A stretch of 64,000 nucleotides of DNA, from contig CM055822.1 in assembly GCA_029582265.1 (NCBI GenBank), forward strand, positions 40,569,067 through 40,633,066, in the 5' to 3' direction. A program made the position numbers and the translations under genes. This DNA comes from Zoroaster sp. YZ-2022 (taxonomy: Eukaryota > Echinodermata > Asteroidea > Forcipulatida > Zoroasteridae). Shown piece by piece: positions 23,701 through 33,833 of the stretch. The notes beneath the pieces were generated by a model. That model saw only the letters and a program-made list of their open reading frames with translations, ran no database searches and was not told the origin of the DNA. The number at the start of each line of letters is the position of its first letter. Position 1 is the first letter of the stretch.

Positions 23701-26700
23701 TACCTGCATATGGAATAATCAAACTTATTATTGTTTTTCTTTTCTCTTTGACTAGCAGTTAAAAATGTTTACATTGAAGCCACTGGTCCACCATATTGCT
23801 ACTCTATAAAACCACACATTGCATTGCAATGAAGGGAGTATTGGCCTGTCATGCAATTGTACAGGTACTAGAAACATGGCTGCATGCTGGCTTCACTCAT
23901 TTATAATACAGTTCATTGTATATTAAACACTCGGATATGTTTTCTATCTACAGAGGAAGCAGCTAGACAGACAACTCCTAAAAGGCGAACCTGACAAACC
24001 TCTCAAGTAAGTTGATCAATTTATCAATCTAAAACATGGATATTCCTTGTGTATTGTTATTTCACTGGCAATTTTGATGTTAATTGATTAACCCTAACCT
24101 TCCCAAATCCTCCATAATCCTCTTTGTTAAAGTGAAGGGTTTTGGAGGATTGAGGTTACATGCTACATGCTCTTTGTTAAAGTGAAGGATTTTGGAGTAT
24201 TGAGGTTATTAGGCATACTTGCCTTTCCATGGTACATGTACATCCATGTTTGTTGTAGTGATTGCAAGGTCAGGGCTTGGGTCAGTGGACACTGTTTATT
24301 GCTCCATGCATGTAGGGAGGGTCCCTGGCCATGTACATGTATCACATCAGATTAGAAACACATGTGTGCATACATGTCATGTGCTTGCTTTACTACTGAA
24401 GGATTTTGGAGGATTCAGGTTATGTGTAAGCAAATGGGCCTAGGGAGTTAGGAAGGATTCAGGTTATGTGTAAGCAAATTGGGCCTAGGGAGTTAGGAAG
24501 GATTCAGGTTATGTGTAAGCAAATTGGGCCTTGGGAATTAGGAAGGATTCAGGTTATGTGTAAGCAAATGGGCCTTATAGGGAGTTAGGGTTAATGAACA
24601 CTTTTACTTGTATTGCATCACAAAATGATACACAAATGTTTGATTTGCTAATCAAAGTTCAATATTTGATGTTTTACATTAACGCACAATTATTTCAGCC
24701 TTAAAAACTTTGCTCTGCAAAATGTTATGAACAAAATTGTTCCCTGTTAATAGTTTTATTTTGCTTGTAGAAAAGAAAGTAAATGAATTTTACATCAGAT
24801 ATTTCTCAAAATAATTATCCAAAGCACTGTATAACAATGGGGCCATTATTTCACATGCAGTAATTCATAAATTAACCCTCCTACTATAACTGCAATTTAG
24901 TGGCAAGTAGCTATAGAGATCAAAACCAGTCAACTGACTGTTTTGACTGTTGACCCAAATGTGCACGCAGGGGCATTTTTGACTGGTTTTTACTGTCATT
25001 TTGACTGCCCTGAACAATACCAGACAATGCTTTTACCAGTCAAAAACGGTCAACTCATTTTGACCTGTAAATGTAATTGCTACACGTAAGGTTTGACAGC
25101 ATTCAGCTTGATCAACATTTTGACTGATTTTGACCCTTGCAGTCACAGAAAGGTTAATTAACTTATTACTTTGTATCCATGCCTCAGTCAATGACTATTA
25201 TTACAATAAGAAAACAAATATTTGTAAAATAACGATTTACACGGACTATATGTTAATCTAGTGGTAAATTGTTCTTGTTGAAACATGGTGAAAGTATAAC
25301 TTTTATTGAAGTAATTTTTTTATTTGGACATGATTAAAATCACCACATTCCATCATCTTGTTTGACATTGTAGTAGTGGGTATCGTATCTTCACTGCTGA
25401 ACATATGCGAAGTGATGATATCAAGGCATTACCAAGCACAGAGAGGATTAAAGCAGTCGCTGGTAAATGGCGAGACCTCTCGGCCAACGGGAAGAAGAGA
25501 TACGAAGCAAAGAAAGAAAAACTAATGAAGGATTACAAAAAAGAAATTGACAAGTATAGGAAGGTAATGAATTAGTTTTGTGTTTGCCAATTTTTTAAAA
25601 TATTTTGTTTATTTTGTATACTGAGACACAATAGAAACTTACCACTTTTTCGACCATAAATGTTCAGTAATCACAATGCACAAATGTAATATGTGCACTT
25701 ATTTTGGCAAGTCAGTGTACCCCCTACAGACAAATCGGTCACACATGGTCATGTAACCTTTGAGTCGTTCTCTTCATGGCCCAGGTGCATAACACCTGGT
25801 TTGACCATCAGCGATTGCTCAAGGTTGTATGTGATGATTTTAATTAACGTTGTAAGTTTCTATTGCGTCTCAGTATATTATGAACGTTGCTTATTTCCTT
25901 AGCTCAAATATGTACTCAGTCTCTGTATACACTGAAACAGAGTCCAATAACAAGGTCGGTCACCGCACAGAAATTTTAATTTTCTAAATTGTTTAAATTT
26001 TACCCGTGTGGGGAGGCTGAATCTCGGTACTAAAATTCTATGACCAACTATAATGAAAAGCGCTAATGTTTGAAATACACTGGTCAACAATGTTTTAAAA
26101 GTTGTCTGCTTCGGAGATAGAATGTGCTATTTATTATGGATTTTGATGTGCTGAATTCAAATATGACAATTAAAATTGCTGATTGGCTACTGTTTCCAAG
26201 ATATTTAAGTTTACATTTTATGTACTATGTATATGGTGTACAGCAGATTTTTTAACCATGAATTGTAAACCTAGGTCTTTTCATGTGTTTATGGTTGTTT
26301 CACTTGATATTATGTCACCTGCCCTGTTTATGTAACACTTACTATGTATCAGTTCATAGTTCAGTCCTTATTCAGTGTCTACTCTGTGCTTCTTGGCTTG
26401 TCTTCTTGTAGTCAATAAACGGTACCATATCTTAAAAACTAGAGCCAATCAACAATTTTAAGCATCATTTCCATTCTCGGTGACCCATAATTAGTGAAGT
26501 TTGACTTCATTTGTTTCGGAAGCATTTTGGCTGTAGACCAGTGATATCAAAATATAAGTTTTACTAGTCATTTTACTGAAAGAAAATCCAGATCAAACGT
26601 TAAAGAAATCCTGGAGTTTAGACGGTGCGGTTCAAATAAAACAGTTCCATGCAGCTAGATTTGTGTGTGCTCGTCACACTTGTATGTACGCTGACGAACT

Positions 26701-27644
26701 TGTGTCGACACTGGTGATCAAAACTAAAATCATTATTTCATGTTAAATGTTGGGATTATTTCATTAAAAACACTGAGTGAAAATGACATTTTGAAATTCA
26801 AACCTCGATGAGATGCATTGCATTTGGTGATGGAATTATACTGCCAAGTTACAGCAGCTTCACTCGGGTAAAATGTAAGCAATTTATGAAAACCTTGTTT
26901 TCTGTAGTTGCCAATGTTTGGTTAAATCCTGGACATCACCGTAGTACACAAAGGTGAAAGTCAAACGTGGGCTAACACACACTCTCAAATATGCATGCTT
27001 GTGGAGACATCTATCTTTCCTTTGTCCCTGTATTTAACAATTGCTCATAGGGTTTGTACACAAATTTTCCTGTGGAGCACGGAGTCCTTTAGAATTACCA
27101 TGTGGAGACCAATAATTGTTCTTGCTTATCCCTTTTTGTTATAGGACTCTACAAGGTAGCGATTATATACATAACAGCAAAAGAAACGTCACACCCTAAA
27201 TTTTGATAAGTCTGAGAACGTGTTTAGCTTATGTGTCCTCGGACGTCATGCATGACGAATTTTGAGGTCAACCAAATTTGCCACATTGTGTTCGTGTTAC
27301 ACTCCATACTCATAATATTCTTCATTAACCCTAACTCCCTAGGCAACAAAGCCAGTTGGAGGATTTTGAAGGATTTTTATTGTTTTAATACAATTAATGC
27401 CTAGAGAGTTAGGGTTAAACAAATTATATTAATTATAAAATGAAAATAATAAATATTTATAGGGGTGACGTTTCTTTTGCTGTTATGTATAGAAACACAC
27501 ACACACACACACACCCACAGCCACTATGCTGCGTTCTTGCTGGATAAGACTTTCATACTTCCCTGGTTAAAACATTCTGTTCTTAATTTGAAATATGTCC
27601 CACACCCATAATTTGTGTGTGCACACTTTGGTAGTTTCTTCTTC

Positions 27645-27681
<37 letters not shown>

Positions 27682-30363
27682 ATGCAGACTTTGTCTAGAC
27701 ACTGTCTCTCCACATATTGCACTGTGTTAATAGACCTGGGCGCAGTATACACAGTATTGTCATGGTCAGAGCAGACTTTCCACAGGGCATAGAATCGGTG
27801 TCCTTGTTTAACCAGTTAACGTCGGGAATAAAAAAGTTTTTCTGGGCCCCTGTGCGGGTTTCTTTTTCCCACACACACGTTAATGGAAGCTTCCACAGCA
27901 CGTGGCCACGTCTTCCGAGCATGTCACCGTACACGCGTGGCTCAACCGAGCATGCATACAAATATATCGCAGTTTCCTATGGCATGTTTAGACGCTCTCC
28001 GATCCGTGGTGCAAAAAAGAATTGCGTGTATACACGCCCTCCGACGCGAACTGGTTAAGATGAACACAGTGACTGAAAATTACTGGCTCATTTATACAGC
28101 AGCAACGGTAATATGACCTTATCGTGTGGGGTATTATTTTCAGTCACTGTATTAATCTAAAACGAGCACTCTGGTTCCATGCCCTGTTGATTTTGACAAT
28201 ATTGACTCGATGACCTACCCTCGGCCATCAGAACACAAGTCCGTTGCTCTTCATCATTGCTCTATATTTAATATTCAAATACATTTTTCATTTGTTTGTA
28301 CAAAACATTGAGCAGTATTTTGTATGTGCAGAAGTCAGCAGGCAAAATATCAAAGATCTGTGCCATGAGTATTTCAGAGGGATATCTCTTGATTTTGCTT
28401 TGGGTATTGTGTGTTGATTTGTCTGGTGCATTGTACGACAAACAAACTTTATGATTGTTGGGCCAAAAAAAGTCTCTGGTTTCTGCGCGTGTCGCCTGAG
28501 ACCCGCGCATCTGCATTTTTAATTTTCTTTTTTTCTTTTTTGTTGGCTATGAAACGATGTCCAATTGCAGCCAAAATTGCTGGATCAATTGGAATTCTGC
28601 CATGCTGTGCTTTAAACGACTTCTTCACATAGGGCTATGAACATGTGGCTGATTTGTGAGACCTCTCTTAGCCACCATACTTTGTATACGCGGGGACCAA
28701 ATTTCCCATGTACAATGTATCACTTATTTCCCTGTGGGCAAAAATAAAGATGGCCAAAAAAAAATGGCCACCATTGTTATCATTGGTAAATAAAATATCT
28801 GCAGACATGTATATTGAAGACGAAGATGGCCGTTTTTTGATGATGGTCTAATAGCTTCATTTGTCAACCTCATTCCCAGAGTTTAACCAAGGAGGACAGA
28901 GATCGATATGATGAGCTTAAGAAGACTGGACTCAGCAAGTATTCCAGAGAAGTCACCAAGAAAAAACCACCAGTCAAACACAAGGTATGATGGATTTGAT
29001 ATCATTTCCATGGTACATTTTTGGTACTGTAATCTTTTGAAACCGTTGTTTAAGGAGAAAATGGTGAAAATGCCCTCAGATTATTTGTATTGACCAGGCT
29101 AATGATCCGTCTCGGATTTAAATTTTCATTAAAGTCTAATTGAAAATGACAATATATCAGAAGGTTTGGAATCATAACAGTCTTAAAATCCTTAGTCTTA
29201 AAGTTTTAGATATTTATTGGCTCAGTTTCGCTTTGGATAATTACCAAAGCAGTACACTGTCGTCAAATTGATATTTTTATTAATCTTCATAGGGCAGTTG
29301 AAACAATGAATTTGTGTCCTCCTCTCCCCATGATTCCCACCTTGCCCAAGTGCCTTACAGCTTTATTTTTTATTAATTTCAGCGCTGTATAAATTTTGCA
29401 TTATTACCTATCACTGCAGTGTGGTATAATTACCTGAACCCCCCCCCAAAAAAAAAAAAACGATGACAGACCACTTGGCTTTCAACCCAATAAATTTCAT
29501 CAAGACCAATTGTTTTTTATAGCTCAGATTGGTAATAACATTGCTTCGTCTGCACATAGCTTCCATTACAATATACGCAAAATTGGTCTAAAGATTTGTT
29601 TTGGTTTTTAACAAATTAGGCTATAGCGATCAATGCTATTTGTCTTGACAACATTTGCACCCTATCTTCATAAAAGTATTTACATATTTTCGTTCTTCCT
29701 TCTGTAGAAGAAGATGGCAGAGTCTGATACAGATGAAGATAGCGACGATGAAGAAGATTCTGATGAAGAATCCGATGAGGACTCCTCGTCTGCATCCTCT
29801 GGCTCGGAATCTGAACCAAACTCCAGCAATGCTGCCTCCGGGTCAGATGATGATGATGATGAAGGAGAAGCATCAAACTCTGGGCAGTCAACCTCAGCTT
29901 CATCATCGTCCTCCTCTGCATCGTCCGGGTCCTCATCATCTGAGGAGGAAGAAGAAGACGAAGAAGAAGGAGAAGATGGAGAAGATGGAGAAGGAGAAGC
30001 AGGAGAAGTGGAGGTGAAGGTAAAAGGAGGAAAAGGAAAACAACAGAAAGGTAAAGAGAAGATAACGATCAAACAAGAGTTTAAAGAAAACGGTGTGAGA
30101 AAGAAGACAGCGGGTCCTCATCATCGGAGGAGGAGGAGGAGGAGGAGGAGGAGCAGGAAGACGAAGACGAAGAAGACGACGACGAAGACGAAGAAGACGA
30201 AGAAGATGGAGAAGGAGGAGAAGCAGAGGTAGAGGTGAAGGTAAAAGGAGGAAAAGGAAAACAGAAAGGTAAAGAGAAGATAACGATCAAACAAGAGTTT
30301 AAAGAAAACGCTGAGAAAGAAGACAGCGGGAGTTCTTCAGAGTCTGAGAGCTCATCAAGTTGA
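20673..30363 (+). CDS. UBTF-like: UBF-like nucleolar transcription factor, two HMG boxes and acidic tail
   Basis: Seven plus-strand exons with matching phases: 20673-20738, 22554-22726, 23146-23226, 23954-24006, 25374-25563, 28880-28984 and 29708-30363. Together they give a UBF N-terminal pattern: VEWSKVAFGEFPPELCQIEW (box 1 region, compare the WEKVAF and CKLKW of vertebrate UBF), then YRTIDEVLADARQIVQNPF, a KPL linker, a second HMG box, and a long Ser/Glu/Asp tail. UBF binds rDNA promoters and enhancers as a dimer in the nucleolus and recruits SL1 for RNA polymerase I. Vertebrate UBF has about six boxes; only two are seen here, so this is a short form. The ATG exon lies upstream and was not found; it must leave one base of a split codon. 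A +2 insertion in the tail breaks the last frame. MITEs fill the introns. Confidence 0.7.
21046..21155. repeat. single palindromic unit related to the 4.36 kb tandem repeat
   Basis: ATCTTGACTCAACTTAGAAA at 21056 resembles the 4.36 kb unit start. The reverse complement of its right half, CTTCTATGAGTATGCTTACT, matches the unit too. So the unit is itself roughly an inverted repeat, here about 100 bp. Confidence 0.6.
21155..21352. repeat. long palindrome, arms about 75 bp
   Basis: The left arm starts AATAGACTTTATGCATATGA and runs through CCCTCTATCAGAGGCTAGAG to TCATTGGTTCAT. The right arm, from about 21272 to 21352, is its near-perfect reverse complement ending TCATATGCATAAGGTCTATT. The central loop is about 40 bp and contains GCGCGCTG/CAGCGCGC, so the hairpin extends further. 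It is most likely a foldback MITE. Confidence 0.85.
22554..22726 (+). CDS. UBF-like gene, HMG box 1 first part
   Basis: Acceptor CTTTTTGCTAG; donor GAGGTACAT. After the split Val it reads FSLQDRIQLIKNVREY, then HSYKVCITKVEWSKVAFGEF and LCQIEWDVIQNE. The W-x-K-V-A-F and C-x-(I/L)-x-W spacing is the best match to UBF. Confidence 0.75.
23146..23226 (+). CDS. UBF-like gene, HMG box 1 end
   Basis: In-frame exon of 27 codons: VSQYRTIDEVLADARQIV, then QNPFSHRKL. It corresponds to the third helix and following NP(Y/F) segment of UBF box 1. Acceptor TTTGTTTAG; donor GTATGT. Confidence 0.75.
23354..23462. repeat. dispersed repeat 'ACAGGGCATGGAATTG', fragment
   Basis: It starts AAGGGACAATTTCGTCCCCA, then CAACAGGGCATGGAATTGG, and ends TTATACAGCAGCAAGAGG. 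It is the left half of the family whose two-ended copy is at 27745-28200. Confidence 0.6.
23954..24006 (+). CDS. UBF-like gene, linker between boxes
   Basis: It encodes RKQLDRQLLKGEPDKPL and ends with AA of a split codon at donor GTAAGT. The KPL just before a hydrophobic YRIF/YFRFF start is a UBF and HMG-box feature. Confidence 0.7.
24088..24594. mobile_element. TTAA-CCCTAAC MITE (family D, copy 1) with internal tandem repeats
   Basis: It begins TTAACCCTAACC at 24088 and ends GGAGTTAGGGTTAA at 24594, with TTAA at both edges. Inside are a 60-bp near-duplication (CTCTTTGTTAAAGTGAAGG at 24120 and 24171) and four units of 44-45 bp starting GGATTCAGGTTATGTGTAAG at 24411, 24455, 24500 and 24545. 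TTAA plus CCCT ends resemble piggyBac termini. No transposase is present. Confidence 0.7.
24872..25157. mobile_element. TTAA-type MITE, family B, copy 2
   Basis: It starts TTAACCCTCCTACTATAAC and ends GAAAGGTTAA, TTAA at both edges. It is inverted relative to copies at 19357 and 56335, sharing the CTTGCAGTCACAGAAAGG and GGTCAACTCATTTTGACC-type blocks. It lies in an intron of the UBF-like gene. Confidence 0.75.
25374..25563 (+). CDS. UBF-like gene, HMG box 2
   Basis: After the split Asn it reads SGYRIFTAEHM, then IKALPSTERIKAVAGKWRDL, then KKRYEAKKEKLMKDYKKEI. Aromatic start, central K-W-R-x-L and late R-Y are HMG-box hallmarks. Two adjacent acceptors (TAGTAG) allow inclusion or loss of one Ser. 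Confidence 0.75.
25621..25873. mobile_element. MITE with CTGAGACACAATAGAAACTT ends (253 bp)
   Basis: The left end CTGAGACACAATAGAAACTT is inverted at 25853-25873 with one mismatch (AAGTTTCTATTGCGTCTCAG). TATA flanks both sides (25617-25620 and 25874-25877). It starts only 58 bp after the donor of the HMG box 2 exon. Confidence 0.75.
27170..27487. mobile_element. MITE with CATAACAGCAAAAGAAACGT ends, TATA-flanked
   Basis: The left end CATAACAGCAAAAGAAACGT (continuing CAC) is perfectly inverted at the right end, GTGACGTTTCTTTTGCTGTT, then ATG. TATA flanks both sides (27166-27169 and 27488-27491), a 2- or 4-bp duplication. It contains the small TTAA element at 27325-27418. Confidence 0.8.
27325..27418. 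mobile_element. 94-bp TTAA-CCCTAAC mini-MITE (family D, copy 2)
   Basis: TTAACCCTAACTCCCTAGGC at the left and CCTAGAGAGTTAGGGTTAA at the right form a palindrome bounded by TTAA. It is nested inside the 27170-27487 element, so it inserted later. Confidence 0.8.
27495..27514. repeat. (CA)n microsatellite
   Basis: About ten CA units adjoin the right edge of the TATA-flanked MITE. Confidence 0.9.
27648..27679. repeat. (GT)n microsatellite
   Basis: Sixteen GT units. Short open frames reading Cys-Val or Thr-His repeats through it are artefacts. Confidence 0.95.
27745..28200. mobile_element. MITE 'CAACAGGGCATGGAATCG', two-ended copy
   Basis: The left end near 27752 (TATTGTCATGG, then CCACAGGGCATAGAATCGG) is inverted near 28155-28195 (CCATGCCCTGTTGATTTTGA, then CAATATTGAC). 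The interior shares TACAGCAGCAACGGTAATAT with the fragments at 9640, 23354 and 32244. It lies in the large intron of the UBF-like gene. Confidence 0.6.
28880..28984 (+). CDS. UBF-like gene, linker after box 2
   Basis: 35 codons in phase 0: SLTKEDRDRYDELKKTGLSK, then a basic VTKKKPPVKHK. Acceptor CATTCCCAG; donor GTATGA. The preceding intron (3.3 kb) holds several MITEs. Confidence 0.7.
29708..30363 (+). CDS. UBF-like gene, Ser/Asp/Glu tail with frame-shifting insertion
   Basis: Acceptor CCTTCTGTAG. KKMAESDTDEDSDDEEDSDE opens a long Ser/acid-rich tail, then VEVKVKGGKGKQQKGKEKI. A block of about 225 bp (first copy from 30009, second from 30231) is tandemly repeated. The first copy reads AACGGTGTGAGAAAG where the second reads AACGCTGAGAAAG, two bases shorter. 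Taken literally, the +2 turns the following acidic run into a poly-Arg/Lys end with a stop at 30232. In the other frame the acidic tail continues to TGA at 30361-30363, as expected for UBF. Confidence 0.65.
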
Positions 30364-32135
30364 GGCATCTTCAGAGGAAGAGTCTGATTAATGCTTTGTG
30401 TGTTCTTGTTATGGCTGTCGCCAAAGCTGTATGTTGAGAGTGTGGTGACAGAGATTGTATTGTGTTCACTGGTGCATGCAGATACTGTGTGCCCCATATT
30501 ATTTGTGCACTAGAGCATTAACCGTCCATGTTGTTTCCATGTTGTTTATAGGCCATGTTGTAACTCTGTCTTCGTACAGCTCTGGCTGGGACTATCAAAG
30601 GTTGCTTTCTATTGGCAGGTTTGTCTGAAGCAAAAGTAGCTTTCAGTGAAGAATGTTGTGTGCAGCTGACACAGCGACCATCTTGGTTTTGTATGCTTTG
30701 AGGTGCACTACATGTTGCCTTTGACCAAACTTGGTTGGTTCCTATGATGCAGGAAACCACTTAAGTTAAGGGAGGAGGGCCAAAGTCATGGTACAGCCAA
30801 GCCTTTTTTGAAGCCCGGCCAGGCTTCTCAAAGGCTTGGCTGTACCATGACTTTGGCCCTTGTCCCTAACTATGAAATTGATGACAAAAAACGCAGCATG
30901 AATCAAAGAGCACAAGTAAATGTTCACCTAGACAAAAAAGTGCACCCAAATGTAACATTTAAAATTTGTATTATCTTTTAAAGGTCTGGAAAATGTTGAT
31001 CCGTTAGATGGTTTTGTTTTGATGTTTTATTAGGTTGCATTTATACTTATTCACCCATATAAGTAAACATTTGTTAAAAAGTGGTGACCTTTGGATAAGG
31101 TTTTCAAGTTATAAAGTTATTAACTATCCACTTTGTGCATATCATAGCCCTATAGCAGTAATATGCCATTGGGCTCTACGATCTGCCTGTTTTGCAAATA
31201 GCGTATGCCAGTACCAGTGAACTGATGAAAAAAAAATGCTGCTTGCATAAATAGCGCCCTCTTTATGTCATGCCCAGAGCCGATAGTTGCTCAAACTTAA
31301 CCCAGTTAAGTACGGGTTGACCACTAAGTGGTCGATGATTTAGAACCGGCACAATTGTTAATGTTTATAATTTGAATGCATGTAATTATGATATTTATTC
31401 AATGTAAAAAATTTTGTATGCGTTTGTTGAAGAGTTTAGGACAAAACTATTGTGTACTATCAGATAACTCGGATAACATTTTACTTGCTGAAAAATATAA
31501 GATTTGTCAACCAAATCAATATCTTTTTAATCAATATCTTTATACATGTACAATAATTCCTGAAGGAAATAATTGTGATATCTTAACATTATTCATTTGT
31601 TCCCAATTCAAATATTAAAATCTACAATTAAAATCTAAAACTGTACAACTTGAAATATTGTTAATAAGGAGTAGAAATTGTATCTTGATATACGTTCAAG
31701 GAAAACATTTTTTAAAGTGTTTTCTTTATTGAATTATCTTGCTTTGGTTATCTTTGCTTCATTTTATCACCGTCTAATGTACAGAAGGTTTATTTATATA
31801 TTGCTATAGAATCAACGCTTTAATTTTACAAAGCTGTTGGGTAAAACCTAAGTATAAACGGATTGCCAAAATGCAGATTTTGCTTGATTTGCAACAAAAT
31901 ATTCATCATCATCTTGAAAGTGTGTTTTATATAACCAATAGTTAACAAACATTTGTTATTTGTTTTCCTTGGATGGTTCTTGTTAATGAATTATTTTTGT
32001 TAAAACGTTCAGTGTCAAAGTTGCCAAAAGATTTATGGAAAGACTGATTTGACTGTTTTGTATTGTCTAAAAGAGTAAATGTAACATCTGTTATTTAATT
32101 GTACTTTGACAAAATGAAACATGTCAAATAATAAA
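30364..32135 (+). other. likely 3' UTR of the UBF-like gene
   Basis: AT-rich non-coding sequence follows the tail exon; an AATAAA lies at 32130-32135. Its use is not shown. The interval includes a short family C hairpin at 30769-30868. No other exon was recognised up to 32.2 kb. Confidence 0.35.
30769..30868. mobile_element. MITE family C, minimal hairpin copy
   Basis: The left arm GGGCCAAAGTCATGGTACAG continues to CCAAGCCTT and the right arm AAGGCTTGGCTGTACCATGA continues to CTTTGGCCC. About 20 bp lie between them, so the copy is almost only its two arms. Confidence 0.8.
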
Positions 32136-32243
32136 AAGGCTTAGGACATTTTTAAAGTCCACATTGAAATATTAGCTTGGTCTCGCTTTTGAGAGTAATT
32201 TGTCTGTTGCGTTCATGCAGATTCTTCATTATTTATCTTTTAA

Positions 32244-32370
32244 AGGGACAATATCATCACAATCAACAGGGCATGGAATCGGAGTGCTAGTTTTAGATTA
32301 ACTCAATGAAAACAATACCCCACATGATAAGGTCATATTATCATTGCTGCTGCATAAATTGGCCAGTAAC
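32244..32370. repeat. dispersed repeat 'ACAGGGCATGGAATCG', fragment
   Basis: AAGGGACAATATCATCACAA, then TCAACAGGGCATGGAATCGG, through CATTGCTGCTGCATAAATTG. Same family as 9640, 23354 and 27745. Confidence 0.65.
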
Positions 32371-32539
32371 TGTTTTAAAGTAGGACACAGATTTCATGTT
32401 CTGATTGTGATGAGACTGTCAAATACAAATGCACATGATCAAATTGACACTGGCTAGGGACATAGGCTGGTCCTCTGCATGTATTGAGAATCAGTTCTAT
32501 ATAATCATACTTGCATGGTGAATGCTAGTTCTCATTTCA

Positions 32540-33420
32540 CTCGTCCCCACTGCCTTTATTCAAAGGCCCTGGTACTCTGATATAATTATCTGAGCTCTCA
32601 TTGGTTAATTTTTGTGACCCCCCATATAACCCGCGGTCTGTTTATGGTCATATGAAACGGCCAGTCATTACGCCCCTCTGCCATTATGCCCCATCACCAT
32701 TACGCCCCATAATAGGATTCCTATACAATAAACAAACTGCACACTGCACTGACATCAGCGTAACATCGTGAAGTATTCATTAACTTATAAAAGTATTCAT
32801 TAAATAATTTATTATAAAACTAATGAAATGAAGTTTCCATCACAAATAGGTACATTTTTTAGAAAACAGAAACTGCTAACTGATTACACAAAGTACACAT
32901 TTTGGGTGGTAACAGTCCTTAAGAAATGGGATGTAAATGGAACAACCTTTGGGTCAATTAATTAATTCTATTATCTTGATCTTGCAGACTGACTCAATTG
33001 ATAGTTTACCTTGAACGAAAACGAAACACAATTTTGTAAATTGGCCAATCCTCCAAAAAGTACCCTACAATAGAAGCACCCTTAATTAAAAAGCTCCATT
33101 TCTATCAAATGTCTCCTTAAATGGGTGAGGCTGACAAATATTTTTTTTTTTAAATAAAATAATTCACGATCTTTTAAGATTGGGTATCTGTTTTTTGTTT
33201 GTTTTTAAATTAATTAAATGTTTTTGTGCAGGGAAATCCTATAGTGGGGCGCAACGGCGATGGGTTTATGACGATGGGGTGTAACGGCTGGATACCAATG
33301 TGCGGCAGGCTTGCGCGGTATCCAGTCGTTACGCCCCATCGCCATGACGCCCCATCGCCTTTACTGCCCATCGCCCCCATCGGCATTACGCCCCACAACG
33401 GTGCACAAAATCTGATCCAT
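32540..33420. repeat. 'GGGGCGTAATGACGATGGGGC' repeat, copy 1
   Basis: Short words TTACGCCCCAT and ATGGGGCGTAA recur in both orientations near 32680-32715 and 33240-33400 (GTGGGGCGCAACGGCGATGG; TACGCCCCATCGCCATGACG). GAAATCCTATAGTGGGGC at 33235 matches GAAATCCTACAGTGGGGC at 45902, so the family has a second copy there. Confidence 0.55.
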
Positions 33421-33473
33421 TAAACAAAGAAATTTCATCATAAAACTTTTGCGGCCTAAGTTGCACATACACC

Positions 33474-33652
33474 CATGCACGGATTACCGCACGGGCAAAC
33501 TGGGCACGTGCCCCGGGCCCAGGAGCCAATAGGGGCCCTTGGTTTTCAAAAAAAAAAGAAGAAGAAGCATAGTACTAGTAGTATTATGCGCGTATATGGG
33601 CCCGTGGTGAATTTGTGCCCAGGGCCTGTGCTCATGATGATCCGTCCATGCA
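33474..33652. mobile_element. small MITE with CATGCACGGAT ends
   Basis: CATGCACGGATTACCG at 33474 is inverted as GATGATCCGTCCATGCAT near 33638-33652. Inner blocks ACTGGGCACGTGCCCC and GTGCCCAGGGCC are also inverted. No coding sequence. Confidence 0.5.
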
Positions 33653-33812
33653 TACACCCAATTGAAACTTTAACAATATGAATATTACGGTATGTTAAAT
33701 GCTGTAAATACACCCATTGTTATGTACTCGGACTAAACTCGGGTTGATAAATATTTGGTAACAAGGGAGCTTTATGGTATTTGTTTAGAGCAGAATCCGC
33801 GTCCGTTTCTTT

Positions 33813-33833
33813 AACTGTTAACTGTTAACTGTT
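33813..33833 (-). repeat. LINE 3' tail, TTAACAG units
   Basis: Three 7-bp units (TTAACTG on the plus strand). LINEs of this type end in short tandem repeats rather than poly-A. The ORF2 stop codon TAA is supplied by the first unit. Confidence 0.75.

Noticed and set aside
27567..27792. Frames containing Thr-His or Cys-Val repeats
   Set aside because: Direct translation of the GT microsatellite.
28204..28262. Possible third SINE copy (CTCGGCCATCAGAACACAAG)
   Set aside because: Only about 25 bases match the edge of the 55-kb copy; too short to call.
29680..30124. Antisense frames rich in Ser/Pro/Phe across the UBF-like tail
   Set aside because: Shadows of GAA/GAT/TCC-rich coding sequence on the plus strand; they lack splice and domain support.
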